64,000 nucleotides of DNA from Streptomyces sp. R302 (GCF_012927245.1 NZ_JABBGE010000006.1:62001-126000), one strand, 5' to 3'; numbered from the stretch's first letter, positions 17,447-28,917 are shown. A program made the numbers and translations. Notes: a model not told the origin generated them from the sequence alone.

Positions 17447-18493
17447 TCAGGCCTCGTTCGGAGGGCGCGTGCTCGCCCGCATGATCAGCTGCGGTTCCAC
17501 CAGGAGGTGCTCGGTCTTCGTGGCGCGGCCCTCGATGTGGTCCACCAGGAGTCCGATGCTCCGGCGCCCGATGGCGGCGAAGTCCTGCCGGACCGTCGTC
17601 AGCGGCGGGGGGAAGTACTCGGCCTCGGGGATGTCGTCGAAGCCGGCGACGGCCACCTGCGCGGGGGTGCGGATCCCGCCCTCGCGCAGCGCCCGCAGGA
17701 CGCCGAGCGCCATCTGGTCGTTGGCCACGAAGACGGCCGTGACCGGCGTCGCCCCGCGGCGGGCCATGGCGAGCCCCGCGAGCTCCTGCCCGGCACGGTA
17801 GCCGGACAGCGGGCTCCAGTCCCCCGCCAGGACGCGCGGGGGCCGGATGCCGCTCTCCTCCAGGACGGCACGCCATCCCGCGGTGCGGGCCTCGCTCTCC
17901 AGCCAGTCGCCGGGACCGGACACGTGCCAGACGTTGGCGTGTCCGGCGGCGAGCAGGTGCTCGGTGACCATGCGGGCGCCGAGTTCCTGGTCGAGGGAGA
18001 CTCCGGGCAGGTCGAGCTGGTGGCCGCCCTCCACGGTGACCACGGGGAAGGGCGCGTCCAGTTCGGCGAGCGCCTGGACGTGCGAGCGCTGCGGGGTGAT
18101 GGCGACGACGCCCTCCACGCCCCAGGCCGCGAGGTGGTCGATGGCGTCCTTGAGACCCTGCCCGCCTCCGCTGCGCAGACTGACGGTCGAGACGAGGTAG
18201 CCCTCCTCCCGCGCCGCCTCCTCCAGGCCGGTCAGGGTGCTGGCGGGGCCGTACAGGGCGGTGTTGACGGCGATGACGCCCAGCGTCCTCGTCCGGCGCG
18301 TCACCAGGGCGCGCGCGGCGGAGTTGCGGCGGTAGCCGAGCCGCTCGATCGCCTCGGTGACCTGCTCGCGGGTGGCGGCGCGCACGTTGGGGTGACCGCT
18401 GAGCACCCGGGAGACGGTCTGGTGGGAGACCCCCGCCACCCGTGCGACGTCGGCCATCGTCGGCGGGCGGACGTCTTCCGCGGGATGCGCCAC
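17447..18493 (-). CDS. LacI-family regulator of arabinose genes (AraR-like)
   Basis: A 348-residue repressor with GTG start after GGGAGG. Helix-turn-helix at residues 13-38 (MADVARVAGVSHQTVSRVLSGHPNV) and hinge helix NSAARALVTRRTRTLGVI; periplasmic-binding-like ligand domain with VANDQMALGVLRAL and VAVAGFDDIPEAEYFPPPLTTVRQ. It lies between araBAD and a sugar transporter, and palindromes TTGTnAGCGCTAACAA flank it on both sides, so it is the best candidate to bind that family of sites, including those by the second transporter and inside GH30. The inducer is probably L-arabinose or an arabinose derivative, by context. Confidence 0.9.
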   Translation of the reverse strand: MAHPAEDVRPPTMADVARVAGVSHQTVSRVLSGHPNVRAATREQVTEAIERLGYRRNSAARALVTRRTRTLGVIAVNTALYGPASTLTGLEEAAREEGYLVSTVSLRSGGGQGLKDAIDHLAAWGVEGVVAITPQRSHVQALAELDAPFPVVTVEGGHQLDLPGVSLDQELGARMVTEHLLAAGHANVWHVSGPGDWLESEARTAGWRAVLEESGIRPPRVLAGDWSPLSGYRAGQELAGLAMARRGATPVTAVFVANDQMALGVLRALREGGIRTPAQVAVAGFDDIPEAEYFPPPLTTVRQDFAAIGRRSIGLLVDHIEGRATKTEHLLVEPQLIMRASTRPPNEA

Positions 18494-18567
18494 GTTCGCC
18501 TCCCTTCTCCGTGCTCACGGCTGTGTATCGATACGGGAAAAACCTTAGCGCCTCTTGTATCACGCCT

Positions 18568-18583
18568 TTGTGAGCGCTAACAA
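18568..18583. promoter_or_regulatory. Operator between regulator and sugar transporter
   Basis: TTGTGAGCGCTAACAA, a 16-base palindrome with one mismatch, 75 bases before the regulator start and 134 bases before the binding-protein start. It can serve both divergent genes. Confidence 0.7.
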
Positions 18584-18717
18584 TCTAGCTCGACCGGGGC
18601 GCCGACGCCCCGGCCACCCAGCCGGAACGGTGCCGTCCCGGTGGTGCGTTGGACCCGCGCTGCCGCCGAGCCCGTCCCCGGTCGGAGCCGCCCTCGACGA
18701 CGGGATGGGTAACGCCC

Positions 18718-19827
18718 ATGAAGAAGTTCCGATCCGCATCCGCCCTGCTGGCCGTGACCACCGGCTGCGCCCTGCTGCTGACCGCCTGCGGGCAGAACAG
18801 CGAGGGCGGCAGCCAGGAGTCGAAGGACGGGAAGGACCGCACCATCGGCATCGCCATGCCCACCAAGTCCTCGGAGCGGTGGATCGCCGACGGCCGCAAC
18901 ATGACCGAGAGCCTGAAGAAGGCCGGCTTCGCCACGACCCTGCAGTACGGCGAGGACGACCCCGACCAGCAGGTCGCCCAGATCGAGAACATGATCACCC
19001 AGGGCGTCGACGCCCTCGTCGTGGCCGCCATCAACGGCGAGGCCCTGTCCAACGTCCTGAAGCAGGCCGCGGACGCCGACATCCCGGTGATCTCCTACGA
19101 CCGGCTCATCCTGGGCTCCCCGCACGTCGACTACTACGCCTCCTTCGACAACGAGAAGGTCGGCGAGCTCCAGGCCACGTACATCGTCGAGAAGCTGGGG
19201 CTGAAGTCCGGCGCGAAGCAGGGCCCCTTCAACATCGAGCTCTTCGCCGGATCCAACGACGACAACAACACCAAGTACTTCTTCGACGGCGCCATGAAGG
19301 TGCTGAAGCCCTACCTCGACAAGAAGCAGCTGGTCGTGCGCTCCCAGCAGACCCAGCTCAACCAGGTCACCACCCTGCGCTGGGACGGCGGGACGGCGCA
19401 GAAGCGCATGGACGACCTGCTGACCTCCTCGTACTCCACGGCCCGGGTCGACGCGGTCCTCTCCCCCTACGACGGCATCTCCATCGGCATCCTGTCCGCC
19501 CTGAAGTCCGACGACTACGGAAGCGCCGCCAAGCCGCTGCCGGTCGTCACCGGCCAGGACGCGGAGGTCGCCTCCGTGAAGTCGATCATCGCGGGCGAGC
19601 AGACGCAGACCGTCTACAAGGACACCCGCGCACTCGCGCAGGTCGCCTCGGACATGGTCACCGCCGTCCTGGAGGGCAGGAAGCCCCAGACCAACGACGA
19701 CAAGACCTACGACAACGGCAAGAAGGTCGTCCCGGCCTATCTGCTCGACCCGGTCAGCGTCGACAAGTCGAACTACCGGAACATCCTGGTCGAGTCCGGC
19801 TACATCGACGCCGGGGCACTGAAGTGA
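18718..19827 (+). CDS. Sugar-binding lipoprotein, ChvE/XylF type
   Basis: A 369-residue periplasmic-type binding protein with lipobox LLTACG (Cys near 23). The ribose/ChvE class is shown by TIGIAMPTKSSERWIADG, NMITQGVDALVVAAINGEAL, PVISYDRLI, YYASFDNEKVGELQA and LFAGSNDDNNTKYFFDGA. Members bind arabinose, xylose, galactose or glucose. The ATG has only a weak ribosome site, but it is the first start that yields a signal peptide. It heads a three-gene importer whose genes overlap by four bases, and is divergent from the AraR-like regulator. Confidence 0.9.
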   Translation: MKKFRSASALLAVTTGCALLLTACGQNSEGGSQESKDGKDRTIGIAMPTKSSERWIADGRNMTESLKKAGFATTLQYGEDDPDQQVAQIENMITQGVDALVVAAINGEALSNVLKQAADADIPVISYDRLILGSPHVDYYASFDNEKVGELQATYIVEKLGLKSGAKQGPFNIELFAGSNDDNNTKYFFDGAMKVLKPYLDKKQLVVRSQQTQLNQVTTLRWDGGTAQKRMDDLLTSSYSTARVDAVLSPYDGISIGILSALKSDDYGSAAKPLPVVTGQDAEVASVKSIIAGEQTQTVYKDTRALAQVASDMVTAVLEGRKPQTNDDKTYDNGKKVVPAYLLDPVSVDKSNYRNILVESGYIDAGALK

Positions 19828-21425
19828 CCCCCCAGGAGACCCCCCTTCTCCAGATGCGGTCCATCGTCAAGACCTTCCCCGGAGTCAGGGCCCTGTCCGA
19901 GGTGACCCTGTCCGTGGAGCGCGGCGAGGTGCACGCCCTGTGCGGAGAGAACGGCGCCGGGAAGTCGACCCTGATGAAGGTCCTGTCCGGCGTCCACCCG
20001 CACGGGACGTACGAGGGCGAGATCCTCTTCGACGGCGAGCCGTGCCGCTTCAAGGACATCAGGGCCAGCGAGCGCCGCGGCATCGTCATCATCCACCAGG
20101 AGCTCGCGCTCGTCCCCCACCTGTCGATCGCCGAGAACATCTTCCTCGGCAACGAACCGTCCCGGCGCGGGATCGTCGACTGGCGCCGGGTGCTGCGCCG
20201 CGCCTCCGAACTGCTCAGGCGGGTCGGGCTCGACGAACATCCCGAGACCCGGGTCGCCGACATCGGGGTCGGCAAGCAGCAGCTCGTGGAGATCGCGAAG
20301 GCGCTGGCGAAGGACGTCCGCCTGCTGATCCTGGACGAGCCCACGGCGGCGCTCAACGACGAGGACAGCGCGAAACTGCTCCGGCTGATGCGAGAGCTGA
20401 AGGGCCAGGGCATCACCTCGATCCTCATCTCGCACAAGCTGAACGAGATCGCCGGGATCGCCGACTCCGTCACGGTCCTGCGGGACGGGCGCTCCATCGA
20501 GACCCTCGACGTCGGCGACCCGGCCACCACCGAGGAGCGCATCATCCGGGGCATGGTGGGGCGGGACCTCGACAGCCGCTTCCCCGACCGCACGCCGTAC
20601 GCGGGCCCGGCCGACGCCGACCCCGTCCTGGAGATCCGGGACTGGACCGTACGCCACCCGCTCGACCGCGACCGCAAGGTCGTCGACGGCGTGTCGCTCC
20701 GGGTCCGCCGCGGCGAGATCGTCGGGGTGGCGGGGCTCATGGGGGCCGGCCGGACCGAGCTCGCCATGAGCGTCTTCGGCCGTTCCTACGGCCACTACGT
20801 GCGGGGCACCGTGCTCAAGGACGGCCGCGAGGTGCGGACGCGTACGGTCCCCGAGGCGGTCGCCCACGGCATCGCGTACGCCACCGAGGACCGCAAGCAC
20901 TACGGTCTCGACCTCGGGGACTCCGTGAGCCGGAACATCTCGCTCGCGTCCCTCGGCGCCCTCGCCCGCCGCGGGATCGTCGACGGGCACGAGGAACGCG
21001 GGGTGGCCGAACGGTACCGGCGGACCCTGAACATCAAGACCCCGAACGTCCTCGAACCGGTCGGCCGCCTCTCCGGCGGCAACCAGCAGAAGGTCGTCCT
21101 CGGCAAGTGGATCCTCGCCGGACCGGACGTCCTCATCCTCGACGAGCCCACACGCGGCGTCGACGTCGGAGCCAAGTACGAGATCTACACCGTGATCGAC
21201 CGGCTCGCCTCCGAGGGGAAGGCGATCCTCCTCATCTCCTCCGAGCTGCCCGAACTCCTCGGCATGTGCGACCGCGTCTACACCATGGCCGCCGGACGGC
21301 TGACCGGCGAGGTCGCCCGCGAGGACGCCACGCAGGAAGTGCTGATGCGGTACATGACCCAGGGCTCCCCGGCATCGTCGGCCGTCACCACAGACCCCGC
21401 CCCCAGCGAAGGACACCAGGCATGA
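19824..21425 (+). CDS. Sugar ABC transporter ATPase, two-domain (MmsA/GguA type)
   Basis: A 533-residue protein with two fused ATPase domains, as is usual for CUT2 importers. Domain 1: Walker A GENGAGKST near residue 41, Walker B LLILDEPTAAL. Domain 2: degenerate Walker A GLMGAGRTE, signature LSGGNQQKV, Walker B DVLILDEPTRGVDVGAKYEIY. GTG start in a GTGA overlap with the binding protein; it overlaps the permease by ATGA. It energises uptake of a pentose or related monosaccharide. Confidence 0.92.
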   Translation: MTPQETPLLQMRSIVKTFPGVRALSEVTLSVERGEVHALCGENGAGKSTLMKVLSGVHPHGTYEGEILFDGEPCRFKDIRASERRGIVIIHQELALVPHLSIAENIFLGNEPSRRGIVDWRRVLRRASELLRRVGLDEHPETRVADIGVGKQQLVEIAKALAKDVRLLILDEPTAALNDEDSAKLLRLMRELKGQGITSILISHKLNEIAGIADSVTVLRDGRSIETLDVGDPATTEERIIRGMVGRDLDSRFPDRTPYAGPADADPVLEIRDWTVRHPLDRDRKVVDGVSLRVRRGEIVGVAGLMGAGRTELAMSVFGRSYGHYVRGTVLKDGREVRTRTVPEAVAHGIAYATEDRKHYGLDLGDSVSRNISLASLGALARRGIVDGHEERGVAERYRRTLNIKTPNVLEPVGRLSGGNQQKVVLGKWILAGPDVLILDEPTRGVDVGAKYEIYTVIDRLASEGKAILLISSELPELLGMCDRVYTMAAGRLTGEVAREDATQEVLMRYMTQGSPASSAVTTDPAPSEGHQA

Positions 21426-22666
21426 GCACCGAAGCCGACACCAAGCCGACCGCCCCGGCGCCCCCGGGCGGCGGTACCCCGTCCACCGGGACACCGGTGC
21501 TCCGGGTGCTCCTCGACGGCGTCCGGCGGAACATGCGCCAGTACGGCATGCTCTTCGCGCTCGGCCTGATCGTGCTGCTCTTCCAGATCTGGACGGGCGG
21601 CGACCTCCTGCTGCCGCGCAACGTGTCCAACCTGGTGCTGCAGAACAGCTACATCCTCATCCTGGCCATCGGCATGATGATCGTCATCATCTCCGGGCAC
21701 ATCGACCTGTCGGTGGGCTCGCTGATGGCCCTGGTGGGCGGCGTCGGGGCCGTACTCATGGTCGAGCACCACGTCTCCTGGCCCGTCGCGGTGCTCCTCA
21801 CCCTGCTCCTCGGGGCGGTCGCCGGCGCGCTGCAGGGATTCTTCATCGCGTACGTCGGCATACCGTCGTTCATCGTGACCCTCGCGGGCATGCTGCTGTT
21901 CCGCGGGCTCACGGAGATCTTCCTCAAGGGGCAGACGCTCGGCCCGTTCCCGGACGGACTGCAGAAGATCGCCAACGGCTTCCTGCCGGAGGCCGGGCCC
22001 CGCACGAACTACCACAACCTGACCCTGCTCCTCGGCCTGGGACTGATCGCCTACGTGGTCTTCCAGGAGGTACGGGACCGCCGCCGCCAGCGGGAGTTCG
22101 CCCTGGAGACGCTCCCCACGGGCCTGTTCGCGCTGAAGGTGACCGCGCTGGTCGCCGCGGTCCTGCTCACCACCCTGCTGCTCGCCAGCTACAAGGGCGC
22201 CCCCGTGGTCCTCCTGATCCTGGCCGTCCTGCTGGTCGGCTTCGGGTACGTGATGCGCAACGCGGTGATCGGCCGCCATGTGTACGCGATCGGGGGCAAC
22301 CTGCCCGCCGCGAAGCTGTCCGGGGTCAAGGACCGGAAGGTGACCTTCGCGGTCTTCCTCAACATGGGGATGCTCGCGGCGCTCGCCGGACTCGTCTTCG
22401 CGGCGCGCTTCAACGCGGCCTCGCCGAAGGCCGGCGTGAACTTCGAACTGGAGGCCATCGCCGCCGCGTTCATCGGCGGGGCGTCGATGAGCGGGGGCGT
22501 CGGGACCGTCCTGGGAGCCATCATCGGCGGCCTGGTCCTCGGCGTGCTCAACAACGGCATGAACCTCGTCGGGGTGGGCACCGACTGGCAGCAGGTCATC
22601 AAGGGCCTCGTGCTGCTCGCGGCGGTCGGCTTCGACGTGTGGAACAAGCGCAGGGCGGGCGCCTGA
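21422..22666 (+). CDS. Sugar ABC transporter permease (MmsB/XylH type)
   Basis: A 414-residue permease with an extended Pro/Thr-rich N-terminus and about ten hydrophobic segments. CUT2 family signatures are GHIDLSVGSLMALVGG and IPSFIVTLAGMLLFRGL, with GVNFELEAIAAAFIGGASMSGGVGTVLGA near the C-terminus. The ATG overlaps the ATPase stop. Neighbours and the AraR-type operator suggest arabinose, xylose or galactose as cargo. A 22-base-pair terminator follows. Confidence 0.92.
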   Translation: MSTEADTKPTAPAPPGGGTPSTGTPVLRVLLDGVRRNMRQYGMLFALGLIVLLFQIWTGGDLLLPRNVSNLVLQNSYILILAIGMMIVIISGHIDLSVGSLMALVGGVGAVLMVEHHVSWPVAVLLTLLLGAVAGALQGFFIAYVGIPSFIVTLAGMLLFRGLTEIFLKGQTLGPFPDGLQKIANGFLPEAGPRTNYHNLTLLLGLGLIAYVVFQEVRDRRRQREFALETLPTGLFALKVTALVAAVLLTTLLLASYKGAPVVLLILAVLLVGFGYVMRNAVIGRHVYAIGGNLPAAKLSGVKDRKVTFAVFLNMGMLAALAGLVFAARFNAASPKAGVNFELEAIAAAFIGGASMSGGVGTVLGAIIGGLVLGVLNNGMNLVGVGTDWQQVIKGLVLLAAVGFDVWNKRRAGA

Positions 22667-22675
22667 CACCGCTCC

Positions 22676-22727
22676 GGACACGGCTGTGCCCGCCGGCGGG
22701 GAGGTGCCGGCGGGCACAGCCGTGTCC
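22676..22727. terminator. Strong bidirectional terminator
   Basis: A perfect 22-base-pair stem (22676-22697 with 22706-22727) and an eight-base loop lie between the convergent permease and aldose epimerase genes, ten bases from the first stop and eight from the second. Confidence 0.9.
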
Positions 22728-22735
22728 GTACGCGG

Positions 22736-23803
22736 TCAGTCGCGGGCGCTGAACCGCAGGACCGTCCTCGACCTGTACTCCTCACCCGGCCGCAGCACCG
22801 GGGACGGGTCACCGGGGCGGTTCGGGGAGTCGGGGAAGTGCTGGGTCTCCAGCGCGATGCCGGCACTCGCCCGGTAGGGCGTACCGCTCTTGCCGAGCAC
22901 CGATCCGTCGAACTGCCCCGCGGTGTACACTTGGAGTCCGGGCTCCGTGGTCAGCACCTCCATGCGGCGGCCCGTGGCAGGCGCGTACAGGACGGCGGCC
23001 GGGCGCGGCGTCCCGTCGCCGTGCGGGTCCAGGACGAAGTTGTGGTCGTACCCGCCGGCCGCGCCGGGGCGGGCCAGGGCGTCGGCGATCCCGAGCGGCC
23101 GGCGGAGGTCGAAGGCGGTGCCGGAGACGGGGAGGTGGTCCCCGCGGGGTAGGAGGTCGCCGTCGACCGGGGTGTAGTGGGAGGCGTGGACGGTGAGTTC
23201 GTGGCCGAGGATGTCGCCGGCGCCCTCGCCGTCGAGGTTGAAGTAGGCGTGGTTGGTGAGGTTGACGAGGGTGGTCGCGTCGGTGACCGCCGTGTAGGAG
23301 AAGGCGAGTTCGCCGGCGCGGCCGACGAGGCAGCCGACGGTGACGTCCAGGTTACCCGGGAAGCCCTGGTCGCCGTCGGGGCTGCGCAGGCGCAGGAGCA
23401 CACCGGTCCACTCCGGGGTGTGCACGCTCTCGGCCTCCCAGAGCCGGGTGTCGAAGCCGTCGGTTCCGCCGTGCAGGCAGTGGCCGTTCTCCTGCGTGGT
23501 CAGCTGGTACGGCGTCCCGTCCAGGGTGAACCGGCCCCGTGCGATGCGGTTGGCGTAGCGGCCGACGGTGGAGCCGAAGTACCGGGCGGTGGTGGCCGTC
23601 TCGGCCGGGTCGCGGGGAGCGAGGACGACGTCGGCCGGGGTGCCGTTCCGGTCCGGCACCCACAGGCCGTGGAGGCGGGCGCCACGGGTGTGCACCTCCG
23701 CCGTGAGTCCGCCGGGGAAGCCGAAGGTCCATCGTTCTCCGGCGTACGGGTCGGGGCGGCGGACCGGGGGGACTCCGGTGAGAGGGGGCGGGGCTGTGTT
23801 CAT
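22736..23803 (-). CDS. galM: Aldose 1-epimerase
   Basis: A 355-residue mutarotase that interconverts alpha and beta anomers of aldoses. Motifs: STVGRYANRIARGRF, QENGHCLHGG (catalytic-type His in the HGG block), LTNHAYFNL (second catalytic His), GYDHNFVL and LETQHFPDSPN, in which the Glu is the probable base. No signal peptide, so cytoplasmic. It stands just downstream of the YtfQRT/YjfF-like transporter on the same strand, about 80 bases after its last gene, and probably prepares imported arabinose or galactose for metabolism. Confidence 0.92.
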   Translation of the reverse strand: MNTAPPPLTGVPPVRRPDPYAGERWTFGFPGGLTAEVHTRGARLHGLWVPDRNGTPADVVLAPRDPAETATTARYFGSTVGRYANRIARGRFTLDGTPYQLTTQENGHCLHGGTDGFDTRLWEAESVHTPEWTGVLLRLRSPDGDQGFPGNLDVTVGCLVGRAGELAFSYTAVTDATTLVNLTNHAYFNLDGEGAGDILGHELTVHASHYTPVDGDLLPRGDHLPVSGTAFDLRRPLGIADALARPGAAGGYDHNFVLDPHGDGTPRPAAVLYAPATGRRMEVLTTEPGLQVYTAGQFDGSVLGKSGTPYRASAGIALETQHFPDSPNRPGDPSPVLRPGEEYRSRTVLRFSARD

Positions 23804-23884
23804 GGAGGTTCCTTGTTCGCGAGGGCGCGCGGCCGGACAGGGGGAAGGGGGCAGGGAGGACCCTGCCCCCTGTCGGCCCGGGGC

Positions 23885-24883
23885 CTATTCCGCCTGGCGG
23901 GATCCGCCGAAGAGGCGCTGGAGGAGGATGAAGACGAACAGCAGACCGCCGATGACGATGCGGGTCCACCACGAGCTGAGGGTGCCCTGGAAGCTGATGA
24001 CGGTCTGGATCAGGCCGAGGACCGTCACGCCCAGCGCGGTGCCCAGGACGAAACCGGAACCGCCGGTCAGCAGCGTGCCGCCGATCACGACGGCGGCGAT
24101 GGCGTCGAGTTCCATGCCGACGGCGTGCAGGGCGTAGCCGGACAGCATGTAGAAGGTCAGCAGCAGCCCCCCGAGGGCGGAGCACAGGCCGCTCACGGCG
24201 TACACCATGACCTTGGTGCGTCCCACGGGCAGGCCCATGAGACGGGCGGAGGACTCGTTGCCGCCCAGCGCGTAGACGGTGCGGCCGAAGCGGGTGTGGT
24301 GGAGGACGACGAAGGCGAGCGCCAGCACGGCCAGGGCGATGACGACGGCGGGTGAGACGAAGAGTCCCCCGGGCAGCAGTACCCGTGTCTGGGCGATCCG
24401 GGTGGTCGTGGGGTCGGTGATCGAGAGGGACTCGGTGCTGATCATGTAGCAGAGGCCGCGGGCGAGGAACATGCCCGCGAGCGTGACGATGAAGGGCTGG
24501 ATCTCGAAGGCGTGGATCACCCAGCCCATGAGGGCGCCGCCGCCCGCTCCCACCAGCAGGACCACCGGCACCGCCAGGGCGAGCGGCAGGCCGTTCTGTT
24601 GGACGAGCCAGGCGGTCAGCATGGTCGACAGGGCGACCATGGAGCCGACCGACAGGTCGATCCCGCCGGTGAGGATGACGAACGTCATGCCGATCGCCAC
24701 GACGAGCAGGAAGCCGTTGTCGATCAGGACGTTGAGCAGGACCTGCGCGGAGAAGAAGCCTTCGTACTGCACGGAGCCGATCGAGAACATCGCGACGAGC
24801 AGCGTGGCCGTCACCATGAGCGGCAGGCGGGCGGCGTGGCGTGCCGAGAAGCGGTGGAGCGGCTTGGTGAGGGTGGTGCTCAC
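23885..24883 (-). CDS. Sugar ABC transporter permease (YjfF type)
   Basis: A 332-residue CUT2 permease with about eight to ten membrane segments. ILTGGIDLSVGSMVALSTML, FEIQPFIVTLAGMFLARGLCYMIS and MELDAIAAVVIGGTLLTGGSG are diagnostic for the YjfF branch. GTG start in a GTGA overlap with the YtfT-type gene. In E. coli YtfQRT-YjfF imports galactofuranose; here the flanking arabinose operators and xylan/arabinan genes suggest arabinofuranose or a related furanose, which is inference. Confidence 0.9.
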   Translation of the reverse strand: MSTTLTKPLHRFSARHAARLPLMVTATLLVAMFSIGSVQYEGFFSAQVLLNVLIDNGFLLVVAIGMTFVILTGGIDLSVGSMVALSTMLTAWLVQQNGLPLALAVPVVLLVGAGGGALMGWVIHAFEIQPFIVTLAGMFLARGLCYMISTESLSITDPTTTRIAQTRVLLPGGLFVSPAVVIALAVLALAFVVLHHTRFGRTVYALGGNESSARLMGLPVGRTKVMVYAVSGLCSALGGLLLTFYMLSGYALHAVGMELDAIAAVVIGGTLLTGGSGFVLGTALGVTVLGLIQTVISFQGTLSSWWTRIVIGGLLFVFILLQRLFGGSRQAE

Positions 24884-26000
24884 GAGTGGACCTCCTGCCG
24901 GCGGGCCGTCAGGTCGCCGGCCGCGGTGGCCGGGTCCGGGGCGGCCGGCCGGCGCCGGCGTGAGAGTCGCGCGCGGAACGCGGGCGACTGGACGAGACAC
25001 ACGACGATGACGACGAGGGCCTTGAAGACGAGGGTGGTCTCCGGCGGTACGCCGAGGGTGTAGATCGTGGTCGAGAGGGTCTGGATGATCAGCGCGCCGA
25101 GGACCGTGCCGCCGAGGGAGAAACGGCCGCCGGTCAGCGCGGTTCCGCCGATGACCACGGCGAGGATGGCGTCGAGTTCGATCCACAGGCCGGCGTTGTT
25201 GCCGTCGGCGCTGGACACGTTGGAGCTGATCATCAGCCCGGCGACCGCGGCGCACACGGCGCTGACGACGTACACCGTGACCAGGAGCCCGGCCGCCCGG
25301 ATGCCGACGAGCCGGCTCGCGACCGGGTTGCCGCCCACCGATTCGATGAGCATGCCGAGCGCGGTCCGGCGGGTGACGAGGGAGGCGACGGCGACGAGGG
25401 CCGCCGCGAGCAGGACGGCGAAGGGGAGGGTGAGCCAGTAGCCCCCGCCGATCATCTTGTAGGCGCTGCTGGAGACGCTGACGATCTGGCCGTCGGTGAT
25501 CAGCTGGGCCACGCCGCGCCCGGCGACCATGAGGACCAGGGTGGCGACGATGGGCTGGACGCCGAGCCGGGCGACGAGGAGGCCGTTGAGCAGTCCGATC
25601 GCGGCGGCCACGCCGACCGCGACCGCGATCGCGGCCGTGACGGTGGAGAGGCTTCCGGGGTCCTTCGCGGTGGCGATGTGCTCGCACGCGAGGGCGCCGG
25701 CGATGGCGACCGTCGAGCCGACCGAGAGGTCGATGCCGCGGGTGGCGATGACGAGCGTCATGCCGGCGGAGACCAGGATCAGCGGGGCGCCGAACTGGAG
25801 GATGTCGATCAGGCTGCCGTACAGGTGTCCGTTCTGGACGCGGACGGCGAAGAAGTCGTGGGTGAGCGCGAGGTTTCCCAGGAGCAGGGCGGCCAGGACG
25901 GCGGCGGGCCAGAACAGGCGGTGCTCGGTGAGCCGCCGGGCGTCGGGCGCCCGGTCCGGACGGGCCGGACGTCCCCTGGCGCCGGTGTCGTCGGGTGGTG

Positions 26001-26004
<4 letters not shown>
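24880..26004 (-). CDS. Sugar ABC transporter permease (YtfT type)
   Basis: A 374-residue CUT2 permease, ATG at 26004 overlapping the ATPase stop. TRGIDLSVGSTVAIAGALA, GVQPIVATLVLMVAGRGVAQLITDGQIV and LDAILAVVIGGTALTGGRFSLGGT mark the YtfT branch. The extra Arg/Ala-rich C-terminus is cytoplasmic. It forms a heterodimeric channel with the YjfF-type partner, which is why this operon has two permeases whereas the transporter at 18718-22666 has one. Confidence 0.9.
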
Positions 26005-27581
<1,577 letters not shown>

Positions 27582-27648
27582 CCGCCCTCCTCGTTCTGGG
27601 GATCGGGGGCGGCGCGAGGGCCGCCCCCGGTCCGGTGCGGGCGGTGGG

Positions 27649-28650
27649 TCAGTACTGGCGGCCGGGGAGGGCGGCCGCGGCCTGGTCCTGGGTGAAGACG
27701 CCCTCCTCGACCTCGACCCGTCGCGGGACGCTCTCCCCCGCCGCGACCTTCTTGACGAGTTCCATGAGCTGGTCGCCGAGGAGCGGGTTGCACTCGACCA
27801 CCACGTTGATCTTCTTCTCCTGCATGGCGACGAAGGCGTCCTTGATGCCGTCGACGGAGATCACCTTGATGTCGGTGCCCGGCTTCTTGCCGGCCTCCTC
27901 GATGGCCTGGATGGCACCGAGGGCCATGTCGTCGTTGTGGGCGTACAGGACGTCGATGTCCTCGTGGGACTTGAGGAAGGCCTGCATGACCTCCTTGCCC
28001 TTGGCCCGGGTGAAGTCGCCGGTCTGGGAGGCGACGACCTTGAACTTGGGGTCGCCCTTGACGACCTCGGCGAAGCCGGCCTTGCGGTCGTTGGCGGGGG
28101 CGGAGCCGGTGGTGCCCTGGAGCTCGACGACGTTGACGGGCTCGGACGTTCCCTCGTACTCCTTCACGAGCCACTTGCCGGCCTCCTGGCCCTCCTTGAC
28201 GAAGTCGGAGCCGAGGAAGGTCTGGTAGAGGGAGGTGTCCTGCGAGTCGACGGCGCGGTCGGTGAGGATCACCGGGATGCCGGCGTTCTTGGCCTCCTTC
28301 AGGACGGTGTCCCAGCCGGACTCCACCACCGGCGAGAAGGCGATGACGTCCACCTTCTGCTGGATGAAGGTGCGGATCGCCTTGATCTGGTTCTCCTGCT
28401 TCTGCTGCGCGTCGGAGAACTTCAGCGTGATGCCGGCCTTCTCCGCGGCCTCGCGCACGGACTCGGTGTTGGCGGTGCGCCAGCCGCTCTCGGCTCCCAC
28501 CTGGGCGAACCCGAGCACCAGCTTGCCGTCGGAGGAGCCCTTGCCGGTGCCGCCCGTGGTGCCGGTGGGCGCGGGCTCGGTGGTGCAGGCGGTCAGTACA
28601 CCAGCGGCCAGTACGGCGGCGGTGATGACGCGGAGGGCTCTGTGGGCCAT
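27649..28650 (-). CDS. Sugar-binding lipoprotein (YtfQ type)
   Basis: A 333-residue binding protein with lipobox GVLTACT (Cys near residue 22). YtfQ-class motifs include LGFAQVGAESGWRTANTESV, KAIRTFIQQKVDVIAFSPVVESGWDTVL, GIPVILTDRAVD, FLGSDFVKEGQEAGKWL and DIDVLYAHNDDMALGAIQAIEEAG. ATG at 28650 follows GAGAGGAA; the longer open frame upstream would destroy the signal peptide. The gene heads the furanose-type transporter and is followed by a 67-base gap before the ATPase. Two AraR-type palindromes lie 150-270 bases upstream. Confidence 0.9.
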   Translation of the reverse strand: MAHRALRVITAAVLAAGVLTACTTEPAPTGTTGGTGKGSSDGKLVLGFAQVGAESGWRTANTESVREAAEKAGITLKFSDAQQKQENQIKAIRTFIQQKVDVIAFSPVVESGWDTVLKEAKNAGIPVILTDRAVDSQDTSLYQTFLGSDFVKEGQEAGKWLVKEYEGTSEPVNVVELQGTTGSAPANDRKAGFAEVVKGDPKFKVVASQTGDFTRAKGKEVMQAFLKSHEDIDVLYAHNDDMALGAIQAIEEAGKKPGTDIKVISVDGIKDAFVAMQEKKINVVVECNPLLGDQLMELVKKVAAGESVPRRVEVEEGVFTQDQAAAALPGRQY

Positions 28651-28801
28651 GTCGTGGTTCCTCTCGGGACGTGCGTCGTACCAGGCGGAGCCCTGAAGGG
28701 TCGGGCCCGGCGAAGGCATGGCTGCGCAGCGGTGGTTGATCCGGGCGGAGGCAGAGTGGAGCGTCGGCCCCGGCGACCGCTGAGCTGGCGAACGCGACAC
28801 A

Positions 28802-28917
28802 TTGTGAGCGCTAACAGACTCGTAACTCAAGGGCTCGTACGGGAGTTACCCGTTCTTGATGCACGGACGCGGACCAGGGGCCGCGGCCGTCGACCCTGTC
28901 GTTGTGAGCGTTAACAC
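28802..28917. promoter_or_regulatory. Two AraR-type operators between ytfQ-like and dehydrogenase genes
   Basis: TTGTGAGCGCTAACAG (28802-28817) and TTGTGAGCGTTAACAC (28902-28917), 100 bases apart, match the palindromes at 4934, 16786 and 18568. The rest of the 437-base intergenic region carries no credible gene. Confidence 0.65.

Noticed and set aside
15021..18563. An 1180-codon frame ending in ribulokinase
   Set aside because: The ribulokinase fold begins after GTG 16727; upstream the frame crosses low-complexity DNA, operators and the LacI gene in the wrong frame.
18555..21425. A 956-codon plus-strand frame ending in the sugar ABC ATPase
   Set aside because: Upstream of GTG 19824 it is a shadow of the binding-protein gene; the GTGA overlap marks the true start.
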